The notes beneath the pieces were generated by a model, which did no database searches, was not told where the DNA came from, and saw only the letters and a list, made by a program, of their open reading frames with translations. The position numbers and the translations under genes are program-made. From contig NZ_JAWMQR010000002.1 in the NCBI RefSeq assembly GCF_033283405.1, positions 1 through 64,000 on the forward strand: 64,000 bases of DNA. Reading direction: 5' to 3'. The DNA is from Halioxenophilus sp033283405. GTDB taxonomy: Bacteria > Pseudomonadota > Gammaproteobacteria > Pseudomonadales > Cellvibrionaceae. Shown here one piece after another: positions 53,639 to 62,455 of this stretch; position 1 is the stretch's first letter; each line of letters begins with the position of its first letter.

Positions 53639-54148
53639 ATGAGAGTAACAACGATTAAAAACCTGGCCAGCATTGCTCTTGCCACCTGTCTGTTTGCCGC
53701 CGCACCCACTTTTGCCTCTGTCGAGATCAAGGGCACCGCCCCCGACTTCACCCTCAAGACCAAAGGTGGCGAGAACTTCCGCCTGGCGGAACATCGCGGC
53801 GAAGTGCTGTTTATCAACTTCTGGGCCTCCTGGTGTGGCCCTTGCCGCCAGGAGATGCCTATTCTGGACGAACTGCATCAACGCTACGAAGGTGCCGGAT
53901 TTAAAGTAATTGGCATTACCATCGACGAAGACACCAGCGAGGCCGACGCTCTGCTGAAGAAGATCCCAGTCTCCTTCCCCGTACTCTACGACGCCCAAAG
54001 CCAGGTGAGCCGCCTGTTCGATGTCGACGCCATGCCCACCAGCGTGTTGATCGACCGCAGTGGCAAAATGCGCTTTCTGCACCGCGGCTACAAGCCCGGC
54101 TTTGAAGATGACTACCGCGCTCAAATCAGGGAGCTTATCCGCGAATGA
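53639..54148 (+). CDS. TlpA-like thiol-disulfide oxidoreductase
   Basis: 169 aa. Signal peptide (to about residue 26, ending TFAS) and a thioredoxin/AhpC-TSA domain with active site WASWCGPCRQE and cis-Pro in DAMPTSVLID. Periplasmic. It likely reduces disulfides in exported proteins, for example to allow heme attachment or metal loading. Its stop overlaps the start of the small DUF4266 lipoprotein gene (ATGA), so the two are coupled. Confidence 0.9.
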   Translation: MRVTTIKNLASIALATCLFAAAPTFASVEIKGTAPDFTLKTKGGENFRLAEHRGEVLFINFWASWCGPCRQEMPILDELHQRYEGAGFKVIGITIDEDTSEADALLKKIPVSFPVLYDAQSQVSRLFDVDAMPTSVLIDRSGKMRFLHRGYKPGFEDDYRAQIRELIRE

Positions 54149-54369
54149 ACCGACTCGCCCAGGCCGCTCTGGTGTGGTGTTTACTGGTGCTGATGGGTTG
54201 CGCTATTGAACCCTGGGTAAAGCCCTACGAGCGGCAAAACCTGGCGGACCCCATCATGAGTTTCGAACGCGATGAAGTCTCCGCCGCCTACATCTCCCAC
54301 GTCTACGACGCCCGCGAGGCGGCTCGTGGTGCTGAAGGTGGCGGCGGTGGTGGCTGCGGCTGTAACTAA
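54145..54369 (+). CDS. DUF4266 small lipoprotein, Gly/Cys-rich C-terminus
   Basis: 74 aa. Lipoprotein signal with lipobox (LVLMGCAIE), then WVKPYERQNLADPIMSFERDE and an extremely Gly-rich end finishing in CGCN. This matches the DUF4266 family, which occurs with TlpA-like and DUF3570 genes. The mature protein is about 55 residues, with two Cys in the final four. Possible roles are a redox or metal site, or a modified peptide. Coupled to the TlpA gene by ATGA. Confidence 0.88.
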   Translation: MNRLAQAALVWCLLVLMGCAIEPWVKPYERQNLADPIMSFERDEVSAAYISHVYDAREAARGAEGGGGGGCGCN

Positions 54370-54376
54370 CGGCGTA

Positions 54377-55564
54377 ATGGCGAAAGTGGAACACACAAAA
54401 ATGGACTACTCCCCACGCAAACCCCTGCAATGGTTGGCCAAGCTACTGGCCACGGCTCTGTTCTCCTGGTCGGTGCAGGCGGCCGTACTGCCGGAGGACC
54501 GGGCCGATGTGCTATTGCATGCCTTTGACGGCGGCGGCGTTGAGATTAAAGGGCCCTCGGTGCTGGTGCGTAAAAACTTCGCCGAAAAGGTGTCACTGTA
54601 CGGCAACTACTATGTCGATGAGGTCTCCGGCGCCTCCATCGATGTGCTCTCTTACGGCTCGCCCTACTCGGAAGAGCGCACCCAATACAGCCTGGGTGCC
54701 GACTACCTGCACAACAAAACCATGATGGGGGTCAGCTACACCAACAGTAGCGAGAACGACTACGACGCCGACACCTATAGCGTTAACTTCAGCCAGGACT
54801 TCTTCGGCGACCTCTCCACCCTCACCATGGGTCTGAGCTACGGCGAAAACAGCGTCGGCCGCAATGGCGACCCCAATTTTGAAGAGTACTCCGACCAAAC
54901 CCGCTACCGTATTGGCCTTACTCAGGTGGTCACCAAAAATATGGTGCTCACCTTTAACGCCGAATCAGTAATCGACGAGGGCTACCTGAACAACCCCTAC
55001 CGCCAGGTTCGCTTTCTAACCGGTGATGGCACCACCACCTCCAGTAAAACCGAGCTCTACCCCAACACCCGTAACAGCGACGCCTACTCCATTAAAGGCA
55101 TGTACTACCTGCCCTACCGCGCCGCCATTCGCGCCGACTACCGCTACTACAGCGACAGCTGGGGTATAGAAGCCGACAACTACGAGCTGCGCTATATCCA
55201 CCCGCTAAAACAGTATGAGGGCCTCACCCTGGAGTTTCGTCTGCGCCTAAGCGACCAGACTCAAGCCGATTTCTACAGCGACCTATTGCCCTATGAAGAT
55301 GCCACCAACTTCTACGCCCGCGATAAAGAGCTGAGCAGCTTTACCAGCCAGCAGGTCGGTTTTGGCGTAACCTACGAGCTGAAAAAGAGCTGGTACTTTG
55401 TCGATCGCACCACCTTCAACTTTTACTACGACCGCATCGCCTTCGATTACGACAACTTCCGCAATCAGACGCTGAGTAACAATGGCGCCTATGCCGTGGG
55501 CGAAGAGCCAACCTACAGTTTTGATGCAAATGTGTTTCGGGTTTATGTCTCTGTCTGGTACTGA
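54377..55564 (+). CDS. DUF3570 outer-membrane protein
   Basis: 395 aa from ATG at 54377; an ATG at 54401 is the alternative start. After a signal peptide (ending VQAAVL) it is rich in Tyr, Asp, Ser and Asn strands typical of a beta-barrel (VSLYGNYYVDEVSGASIDV, YRIGLTQVVTKNMVLTFNAES) with a final aromatic (VYVSVWY). DUF3570 proteins follow DUF4266 and TlpA-like genes, often with an FMN transferase (ApbE), which is not found here. Function unknown. Confidence 0.85.
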   Translation: MAKVEHTKMDYSPRKPLQWLAKLLATALFSWSVQAAVLPEDRADVLLHAFDGGGVEIKGPSVLVRKNFAEKVSLYGNYYVDEVSGASIDVLSYGSPYSEERTQYSLGADYLHNKTMMGVSYTNSSENDYDADTYSVNFSQDFFGDLSTLTMGLSYGENSVGRNGDPNFEEYSDQTRYRIGLTQVVTKNMVLTFNAESVIDEGYLNNPYRQVRFLTGDGTTTSSKTELYPNTRNSDAYSIKGMYYLPYRAAIRADYRYYSDSWGIEADNYELRYIHPLKQYEGLTLEFRLRLSDQTQADFYSDLLPYEDATNFYARDKELSSFTSQQVGFGVTYELKKSWYFVDRTTFNFYYDRIAFDYDNFRNQTLSNNGAYAVGEEPTYSFDANVFRVYVSVWY

Positions 55565-55662
55565 AACCTGATAGATACTGCAGAATATTGCATTTAATAG
55601 ACCGGCAATTTTATTTACACTCCCTGTTCGAAGGACGATAGCCACCGCAGGGAGCGCCGCCA

Positions 55663-57702
55663 GTGCCAATTAGCCAACAACCATCAAACACCCACCCCAC
55701 GTTCCACAGCCACATTCACCACTTCCCCAAACGAAATCGAGTTGCACAATGGACCATAGGCATCTGGCTGCTGATGGCTTGCTTTTGCAGCGCAGCCTAT
55801 GCCGCTGAACTGGAGGCGTTTGGCCAGTTACCCGGGGTGAAATCATTCTCCATCTCGCCCGACGGCCAGCGCTATACCTGGATTGCCAACCAAGAGGGTG
55901 AAGAGCCCGTGTTGATGGTTTACGACGCTATCCACAAAACACTGATTGGTGGCTTGCGGCTGGCCGGCGACGCCAAAGCGCGCTATGTCTATTTTGCGAC
56001 CAATGATTTTATTATCCTGAGCGCCTCCGATACCCTTCACATTCGTGGCTACCTGGGCCGATTAGAATACTCCGGCGCCTATGCCTACCACATCCCCAGC
56101 AAAGAGATTCATCAGCTGTTCGATAAAACCAAAGGCTTATACCCCGCTCAGAGTGGTTTAGGTAATATTATTGGCATCAACACCGAGCAGAGCTACGCCT
56201 ATATGCCCGCCTATGGCGATAGTTCACCACCCACCAAAAATCTATACCGTGTCAATTTAAAGAGTGGTCGCGGCAAGCTGATTGCCCGGGGCCGTACCGA
56301 TACACTCGACTGGTTTGTAACCGACAGCGGCGAGATTCTGGCCCGCGAAGATTTTGACGGCGACGGCGAAGAGCACAGTTTCTACTCCTATTTAAATGGC
56401 CGGCCGGAGAAGGTATTCAGTTACCAGAGTAAGCTACCCAATATTTCCGTACAGGCTGTCAGCGCCGATGAACGAGGGTTACTGTTTATCTACGACGATG
56501 ACAGCAGCAGTTCAGTCCAGCAACTGAGCTTGGTCGATGGCACCATCAGCGCCCCACTGTTTGAAAGCAGCGACAAAGAGATTGCCAGAATAATTACCGA
56601 CAACAACCGAAAACTGCTGGCGATAAAATATTCCGGCCTTCTGCCCGACTACGAATTTGCTAAAGAAGGAATGACAAAAACCTTCAATTCAATATTGGCG
56701 AGCTTCCCAGCCAGCTCTGTCGATCTGATCGAAACAGACGCCGGTGCGAAAAAAATGTTGATCCAAGTGGGCGGCAACTACCTGCCAGACGCCTACCTTA
56801 TTTACGATAGCGAAGCGAACCGGCTTAACTACATCACACGCGGCTACCCAACTTTAGAGGAGAAGGATTTGGGCGAAGTAATTGGCTTTCGCTATACCGC
56901 GCGCGACGGCTTAAAAATTCCGGCAGTCTTAACCTGGCCGGTGAACAGCTCCAATGCCCAAGGCCGAAAAAATCAGCCTCTTATTGTCTTACCTCACGGT
57001 GGGCCGGCCAGTTACGACCGTGTTCAATTTGATTGGTTGTCCCAGTACCTGGCCAATCTTGGCTACGTGGTGTTACAGCCGAACTTCCGCGGCTCCACTG
57101 GTTTTGGTGCCGAGTTTCGCAACGCTGGGATTGGGCGCTGGGGTAGAGAGATGCAGGACGACGTAACCGATGGGGTTAACTACCTAATCGAGCGCGGCAT
57201 CGCCGATAAAGACCGGGTTTGCATTGCCGGCGCCTCCTATGGTGGCTACTCCGCACTGATTGGTGGCGCCTTTACGCCAGACCTATATCGCTGTGTGATT
57301 TCAATTAACGGCGTGACCAACATCCGCAAGGAGATAAGCAACGACCTTATCAACTCCGGTCACGATGAAATATTAACGAATCATTGGGAAACGGAATTTG
57401 GCGAAGGCAAGGAGGCGAAACAGAATATGGATGCGGTCTCACCCATCTATTTTGCTGATCAATTCAGGGCACCCACATTAATTATCTACAGCAAGGACGA
57501 TACCGTGGTGCAGCCCAGCCAATCGATAGATATGCACAAAGCTCTAAGCAAGGCCAACAAAAACTCAACCCTGTTCGCATTAAAGGGCGAAGACCACTGG
57601 TTATCCACCGGCGAAACCCGCACTGAGACACTGCAATTAATGACTCAGTTTTTAACCGAATATAACCCAGTTACAACCACCGATAAAATTGGAGCCAAAT
57701 AA
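55663..57702 (+). CDS. S9-family prolyl oligopeptidase-type peptidase (copy 1)
   Basis: 679 aa from a GTG with GGGAG 9 bp upstream. A signal peptide at about residues 25-48 is followed by a beta-propeller and a C-terminal alpha/beta hydrolase: Ser in GASYGGYSALIG, Asp in YSKDDTVV, His in GEDHWL. All three catalytic residues are present. An exported serine peptidase for short peptides, or a related hydrolase. Closely paralogous to the gene at 58278. Confidence 0.93.
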   Translation: MPISQQPSNTHPTFHSHIHHFPKRNRVAQWTIGIWLLMACFCSAAYAAELEAFGQLPGVKSFSISPDGQRYTWIANQEGEEPVLMVYDAIHKTLIGGLRLAGDAKARYVYFATNDFIILSASDTLHIRGYLGRLEYSGAYAYHIPSKEIHQLFDKTKGLYPAQSGLGNIIGINTEQSYAYMPAYGDSSPPTKNLYRVNLKSGRGKLIARGRTDTLDWFVTDSGEILAREDFDGDGEEHSFYSYLNGRPEKVFSYQSKLPNISVQAVSADERGLLFIYDDDSSSSVQQLSLVDGTISAPLFESSDKEIARIITDNNRKLLAIKYSGLLPDYEFAKEGMTKTFNSILASFPASSVDLIETDAGAKKMLIQVGGNYLPDAYLIYDSEANRLNYITRGYPTLEEKDLGEVIGFRYTARDGLKIPAVLTWPVNSSNAQGRKNQPLIVLPHGGPASYDRVQFDWLSQYLANLGYVVLQPNFRGSTGFGAEFRNAGIGRWGREMQDDVTDGVNYLIERGIADKDRVCIAGASYGGYSALIGGAFTPDLYRCVISINGVTNIRKEISNDLINSGHDEILTNHWETEFGEGKEAKQNMDAVSPIYFADQFRAPTLIIYSKDDTVVQPSQSIDMHKALSKANKNSTLFALKGEDHWLSTGETRTETLQLMTQFLTEYNPVTTTDKIGAK

Positions 57703-58277
57703 AACCCGGTTCATCAATATCGCGGATTAACATTCAATGGCTTTACCGTTGGGATAATTGCAAACGGCGCTCAATTAGCGTCGTTTTAGTTAACAGCCAA
57801 GATTCCACGATACCAGCTGGACTTCATAAATAGCATTCACCCCCATGCAGGCCTGTGTAGCAGCCAATCCAAGGCGTTCTGCGTTCTGCGTTCTGCGTTC
57901 TGCGTTCTGCGTTCTGCGTTCTGCGTTCTGCGTTCTGCGTTCTGCGTTCTGCCAGGCAGCCTAACAACGTTGATTACAGGAAATCAATCAACAAACACAG
58001 AACCAACAAACAGGGACACTCTGTTGATTAGCAGATCTGAAATATCCTCCACAATCACTTTTCATGGTTGCGTCAACAGCCATTTCCAAGCAACTCGCAA
58101 CATGGGCTCCGAGGCCATCCGTGTAACACATCCCCTGTTTTAATGTGAATCTCTTACTGGCTTAATTTTCAGCCATACCAAAACCTGACACTTCTTACAC
58201 CAAGAATCATTTTATCGCCATCATTTCTTTATTAAACTCTCCACCTCAATGATTTACGCGATACAGGGAGTTTTCCG
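57703..58277. other. 575-bp region between the two S9 genes
   Basis: No gene supported. It holds a heptanucleotide repeat (57876-57952) and presumably the promoter of the second S9 gene. Confidence 0.5.
57876..57952. repeat. Heptanucleotide repeat (GTTCTGC) x 11
   Basis: Eleven perfect head-to-tail copies over 77 bp. It lies 326 bp before the start at 58278. Long perfect 7-mers can change in number by slipped-strand pairing, so promoter-distance effects are possible but unproven. Confidence 0.95.
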
Positions 58278-60329
58278 ATGCGTTCGATTGGCCATCCCGG
58301 GCAATTCACTATTGCAATTGCAGCACTATTCAATTGTGTAACCACAACCATAAGCCGCTGCCAGCCCAATTGGCTTTGCCGGCTTTTATTGATAGCAGCG
58401 CTTTGCAATATTACCTTTGCCAATGCCGCCGATTTAAAGGATTTTGGCAGCCTGCCGGTAATCACCTCAATGGCCGTATCCCCAGATGGCAGCCGCTTTG
58501 CCTGGGTGCAAAATATCGATAGCAAAGCGTTAATGGTGGTGTACGACACCAAGACCAAAACGCTGAAAAGTGGCGCACGCTTGTCAGACGACATTAAAGC
58601 CCGCGACATTCAATTTGCCACCAACAATCACGTAATTCTAAAAGCCTCTGAAACCCGGCATATCCTCGGCTATCGCGGTCGCCTGGAATATTCAGGCGCC
58701 TTCGCCTACAACATTGATAAAGAAAAAATTGTGCAACTGTTCCAGGAACCAGACGGCATCCATGAACGCTGGTCGGAGACCAGCGGTTTCTATCGCGCAC
58801 AGAGTGGCTTAGGCAAGGTGGTTGGTGTCGATTCAGAAAAAGGCTACGCATTCATGCCCGCCCTAGATGACAGCTACCCACCAAGCCGCAATCTCTATCG
58901 TGTTAGTTTAAGCAATGGTCGGCCACGCCTGCTCAGCAACGGCCATACAGATACCATGGACTGGTATGTAAACCAGAAAGGAGAGGTTCTTGCCCGTGAG
59001 GACTTTGATCCCGAGAAAAAACAGCATATCTTTTACTCGTATCTGAGTGGTAAAGCCAAGGAGATTTACCGCTATGAAACAGCACTGCCCAGCATCAGTG
59101 TTCAGGCCGTGGCCTGGGATGAAAAGGCATTACTATTTATTGGCAAACATAACGACAGCGAAGGAATTTATTCGCTTAGTTTGGTAGATGGCACTATTTC
59201 CGGCCCACTGTTTGAGAAGACAGGCAAAGAGATCGATTATCTGATTACCGATATCAATCGAAAATTATTAGCGGTGAAATACAGCGGCTTTCTACCGGAG
59301 TACCAGTTTCAAAATAGCGATTTAAACGCAGTATTCGAAGAGCTAGTGGCAAGTTACCCCGGCAGCTCTGTGCATCTGCTCGACATGGATAAACGCCAGG
59401 AGAATATGGTTATCCTGGTGGGTGGCAACATCAAACCTCACTCCTATCAAATGTTCAACAGCAAGAACAATACACTGGCATCACTCACCAGTGGCTACCC
59501 CAATATCAAGGCCGATGATCTCGGCGAAGTAATCGCCTTTCGCTATAGCGCAAGAGACGATGAGAAAATCCCAGCGGTGCTAACTTGGCCGGCCAATAGC
59601 AGTAAGGGTGCAACACGTAAAGGCCTTCCTATGATTGTCATGCCGCACGGTGGGCCAGACAGCTACGACCGGGTGGATTTTGACTGGCTGGCTCAATACC
59701 TGGCGCATTTGGGTTATCTGGTTCTACAGCCAAACTTTCGCGGGTCCACCGGCTTTGGCCGAGATTTCCATCAGGCCGGAAAAATGGGCTGGGGGCAGAT
59801 AATGCAAGATGATATTACCGATGGCGTCACCTATCTGGCCGAGAAAGGCATTGTCGATAAAGATCGTGTCTGCATTCTGGGCGCCTCCTATGGTGGCTAC
59901 GCCGCATTAATTGGCGGCGCCCTTACCCCCGACCTCTACCGCTGTGTTATCGCTATTAATGGTTTGTCGGATATAGGGAAAGAGCTCAACCAAGATAGGT
60001 TCGACCTGCTCGACCCACACAGCGTTGAAAACTACTGGGCAACGGTTTTTGGCGATGATGATCAGTTTAAACAACGCATGGATGCTGCCTCGCCCATCAA
60101 TCACGTCGACAATTACGCAGCCCCTGTGATGATACTTTATAGCCGAGACGATACCGTGGTGCGGCCAAGGCAATCGATTATTATGCACAACGCACTGATC
60201 AAGGCGGACAAAGATTCAACCCTGGTTGAACTGGCCGGGGAGGACCACTGGTTTTCTACCAGCGATATGCGCATTAAAACGCTTAACGAGTTGGAGCGCT
60301 TTCTGGCGAAGAATAATCCTTTAGATTAG
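58278..60329 (+). CDS. S9-family prolyl oligopeptidase-type peptidase (copy 2)
   Basis: 683 aa. It aligns with copy 1 along nearly its whole length (shared GLPMIVMPHGGPDSYDRV, YLVLQPNFRGSTGFG, Ser in GASYGGYAAL, Asp in YSRDDTVV, His in GEDHWF). N-terminal signal segment ending near NITFANA. A good GGAG ribosome site is 7 bp upstream. Tandem duplication, followed by divergence, best explains the pair. Ends convergently with the NifX-like gene. Confidence 0.93.
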   Translation: MRSIGHPGQFTIAIAALFNCVTTTISRCQPNWLCRLLLIAALCNITFANAADLKDFGSLPVITSMAVSPDGSRFAWVQNIDSKALMVVYDTKTKTLKSGARLSDDIKARDIQFATNNHVILKASETRHILGYRGRLEYSGAFAYNIDKEKIVQLFQEPDGIHERWSETSGFYRAQSGLGKVVGVDSEKGYAFMPALDDSYPPSRNLYRVSLSNGRPRLLSNGHTDTMDWYVNQKGEVLAREDFDPEKKQHIFYSYLSGKAKEIYRYETALPSISVQAVAWDEKALLFIGKHNDSEGIYSLSLVDGTISGPLFEKTGKEIDYLITDINRKLLAVKYSGFLPEYQFQNSDLNAVFEELVASYPGSSVHLLDMDKRQENMVILVGGNIKPHSYQMFNSKNNTLASLTSGYPNIKADDLGEVIAFRYSARDDEKIPAVLTWPANSSKGATRKGLPMIVMPHGGPDSYDRVDFDWLAQYLAHLGYLVLQPNFRGSTGFGRDFHQAGKMGWGQIMQDDITDGVTYLAEKGIVDKDRVCILGASYGGYAALIGGALTPDLYRCVIAINGLSDIGKELNQDRFDLLDPHSVENYWATVFGDDDQFKQRMDAASPINHVDNYAAPVMILYSRDDTVVRPRQSIIMHNALIKADKDSTLVELAGEDHWFSTSDMRIKTLNELERFLAKNNPLD

Positions 60330-60396
60330 AAGCCCCTGCGCTATAAGCAGAGCCGGATAGATTCAGAATTAAAAAAAAGAAAATCAAAAAACGGGG

Positions 60397-60729
60397 CTAG
60401 CTGGCGCCGCTCAGGTAGCTTTGCAGAGATTCATCAACTGCTTCGTAGGCATATTCATCGATTGCTGTTACCCCTACTTTGGCCAACTTGGCAATTGGCC
60501 CATCGCCAACCTTGGCCACAAACACCGCTTCGCAATCGTTTATGGTGGCCAATATTTTTTGCATGGCACTCTGGTCGCCATGTTGGCCGTGGCAGTAGTG
60601 GTCGACCTCGCGCCGCTCCAGCAGGCGGCAGCCATCGTCATCGCAGCCGTAGATCCAAAACTCTTTGGCGTGTCCGAAGTGTAAATTGATGGCAACGCCA
60701 TCTTTGCTGGCAACCGCTAGTTTACGCAT
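60397..60729 (-). CDS. NifX/NifB-C-family cofactor-binding protein
   Basis: 110 aa from ATG at 60729. It is a dinitrogenase iron-molybdenum cofactor-binding domain: MRKLAVASKDG, the metal-binding INLHFGHAKEFWIYGC, HYCHGQHG and FVAKVGDGPIAKLAKVGVTA. The closest analogues are the C-terminal domain of NifB and stand-alone carriers of FeMo-co precursors. It lies after the unknown NifA-linked gene at 60841, with a hairpin between, so it may be expressed with it. Confidence 0.85.
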   Translation of the reverse strand: MRKLAVASKDGVAINLHFGHAKEFWIYGCDDDGCRLLERREVDHYCHGQHGDQSAMQKILATINDCEAVFVAKVGDGPIAKLAKVGVTAIDEYAYEAVDESLQSYLSGAS

Positions 60730-60755
60730 AGAACCGTTTTCTGCCGGGTAAAACA

Positions 60756-60778
60756 CAAGGCACGCTAAGCGTGCCTTG
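60756..60778 (-). terminator. Hairpin between the 184-aa gene and the NifX-like gene
   Basis: CAAGGCACGC and GCGTGCCTTG form a perfect 10-bp stem with a 3-base loop, followed on the minus strand by TGTTTTA. It could reduce read-through into the downstream gene. Confidence 0.7.
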
Positions 60779-60840
60779 GTGGATCAGATTAATGATCAAC
60801 AGTACTCTCGATAGCACACGTTAATCAGTACTGCGGAAAA

Positions 60841-61395
60841 TCAGACTGGACCGCGGGCAGTGTGTTTGGCCTCAACGGTTTTAGACAGTGCCTCTTCCCA
60901 GCTGACTTCGGGGCCTTTGAACTTGAAGGATTTCAATTCGCCATAAACGGTCTCTACTTTCTCTTCCGCGCTTTGGCCTTTCAAATCGCTCTTCTCAATG
61001 CAGAGCAGTTCCAAGGCTTCGTTGAAGATCATTCCGTCGTCGAGGGGGACAACTTTGGCCGTAATACCACCGAAGGAGACAACCATCGCCTCTTTGATGT
61101 TGTGCACAAAGAAGAGCGCCTCAAGATCATCGTCACAGTCGGCCTTGAAGTGTTCGGCAACCAGCTCCATGTCCTGCAGCTCATACAAACCGGCAATTAA
61201 CATTTTGGTTTTACCACCAACAATGTAGAGCACCGCCTGCTTGGCCACTTTGATAGGCGGCATGTAATCACCGCGTTCGGTCTTCTCACCAAACACCAAC
61301 ACCAAGTCACCACGGTAAACCTCGGCGTCGCCGACGGAACCGGTTAGGTTGACGTTGAAAAGATAACCTTCATCTTTGTATTTTTGCACTAACAT
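60841..61395 (-). CDS. Unknown protein in the NifA/sigma-54 regulon (184 aa)
   Basis: 184 aa from ATG at 61395 with AAGG 8 bp upstream; the frame is open to 61488, but the sigma-54 promoter at 61468-61483 lies in that part and excludes it. I do not recognise the family. The first half is beta-rich (YLFNVNLTGSVGDAEVYRGDLVLVFGE, VAKQAVLYIVGGKTKMLIAGLY), the second has an acidic patch (ADCDDDLEALFFVHNIKEAMVV) and a helical end. No signal or membrane helix. Control by a sigma-54 promoter and two NifA-type sites, and the NifX-like gene downstream, point to nitrogen fixation. Confidence 0.8.
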   Translation of the reverse strand: MLVQKYKDEGYLFNVNLTGSVGDAEVYRGDLVLVFGEKTERGDYMPPIKVAKQAVLYIVGGKTKMLIAGLYELQDMELVAEHFKADCDDDLEALFFVHNIKEAMVVSFGGITAKVVPLDDGMIFNEALELLCIEKSDLKGQSAEEKVETVYGELKSFKFKGPEVSWEEALSKTVEAKHTARGPV

Positions 61396-61467
61396 GACAA
61401 TAACCTTTGAGTAGAGTGTGAAAAATTGGGTTGGCGCCAACGGGTGTTGACCGATTATTTTCAAATT

Positions 61468-61483
61468 GGCAATTATTGTACCC
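61468..61483 (-). promoter_or_regulatory. Sigma-54 promoter of the 184-aa gene
   Basis: Minus-strand GGGTAC-AATAA-TTGCC, with GG (61482-61481) and GC (61470-61469) ten bases apart, about 75 bp before the start codon. Two NifA-type sites lie 75-125 bp further upstream. Confidence 0.72.
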
Positions 61484-61555
61484 GCCACTCATCAAGGCTT
61501 TTCCTTTGGTTATTCAACCACTTAGCAGGAAACCACGGCGGGGGATTTGGCCCGT

Positions 61556-61571
61556 TGTCGGAAAGCCAACA
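61556..61571. promoter_or_regulatory. NifA upstream activator site (proximal)
   Basis: TGT-CGGAAAGCCA-ACA matches TGT-N10-ACA. Nearly identical to the site 36 bp away. Confidence 0.7.
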
Positions 61572-61591
61572 AGGCCGAAGTCAAGCCCAGC

Positions 61592-61607
61592 TGTCGTAAA
61601 CCCAACA
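61592..61607. promoter_or_regulatory. NifA upstream activator site (distal)
   Basis: TGT-CGTAAACCCA-ACA matches TGT-N10-ACA; spacing of 36 bp from the proximal site. Confidence 0.7.
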
Positions 61608-61741
61608 AAGAGGCAATACGCGCGACACTTTGGCTATACGGGGTTATCTGTTAATTTGCGGGCAGGAGTTCTGTCGGTGTTGCGCCACATTAAGCCAGAC
61701 GCTGGGAATTTTATTTTTTACTCTATTTGAATTGCGTGCCT

Positions 61742-62455
61742 ATGAGTTTTTGGCAAAGTTTAACCAGCGTTGATCCCGGCCCCATCTGGCTTTCATTGAA
61801 ATTATCGGCGCTCACAACCCTGCTTTTGCTACTGCTGGTTACCCCAATTGCCTGGTGGCTGGCCCACGCCAACCGCCACACCAAAAGCGTGGTCACCGCT
61901 ATCGCCACTCTGCCACTAGTGTTGCCACCCTCGGTGCTGGGTTTTTATCTGTTGTTGCTGTTGGGTGCGCAGGGGCCGCTGGCACCAGCCCTGCAAGCGT
62001 TGGGCATTACCAGCCTCGCCTTTACCTTTCCCGGGCTGGTGGTGGCCTCGGTGATCTACTCCTTCCCCTTTGCCCTGCAACCGATCCAAAACGCCTTTGA
62101 AGCCATCGGTAAACGGCCAATGGAAGTTGCCGCCACGCTGGGGGCATCACCACTGGACCGGTTTTTCTCCGTGGCACTGCCACTGGCCCGCCCGGGCCTG
62201 CTGACCGCCGCTGTACTCAGCTTCGCCCACACCATTGGTGAATTTGGGGTGGTGTTGATGATTGGCGGCAATATTCCGGGCGAGACCAAAGTGCTCTCGG
62301 TCGCTATTTATGACCATGTCGAGGCCATTGAATATAGCCAGGCACATCTGCTGTCGGCCCTGATGGTGGGTTTCTCCCTGCTGGTGCTCTTTTTCCTCTA
62401 CTGGCTCAACCACCAGAGCCACCCCATGATCGGGCACACCAACCAGCATGACTGA
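61742..62455 (+). CDS. modB: ModB, molybdate ABC transporter permease
   Basis: 237 aa from ATG at 61742. Five or so membrane helices and the permease EAA loop (AIGKRPMEVAATLGASPLDRFFSVALPLARPG). TLPLVLPPSVLGFYLLLLLG and FAHTIGEFGVVLMIGGNIPGET are characteristic of ModB. It brings molybdate into the cell with ModC; nitrogenase needs it for FeMo-co. No modA is seen beside it. Its stop overlaps the modC start. Confidence 0.93.
   Translation: MSFWQSLTSVDPGPIWLSLKLSALTTLLLLLLVTPIAWWLAHANRHTKSVVTAIATLPLVLPPSVLGFYLLLLLGAQGPLAPALQALGITSLAFTFPGLVVASVIYSFPFALQPIQNAFEAIGKRPMEVAATLGASPLDRFFSVALPLARPGLLTAAVLSFAHTIGEFGVVLMIGGNIPGETKVLSVAIYDHVEAIEYSQAHLLSALMVGFSLLVLFFLYWLNHQSHPMIGHTNQHD

Larger units (their letters stand above)
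61396..61741. other. Divergent control region, unknown nif-linked gene and modB
   Basis: No gene supported. It contains a minus-strand sigma-54 promoter and two TGT-N10-ACA sites. No sigma-54 match was found in the modB direction. Confidence 0.6.
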
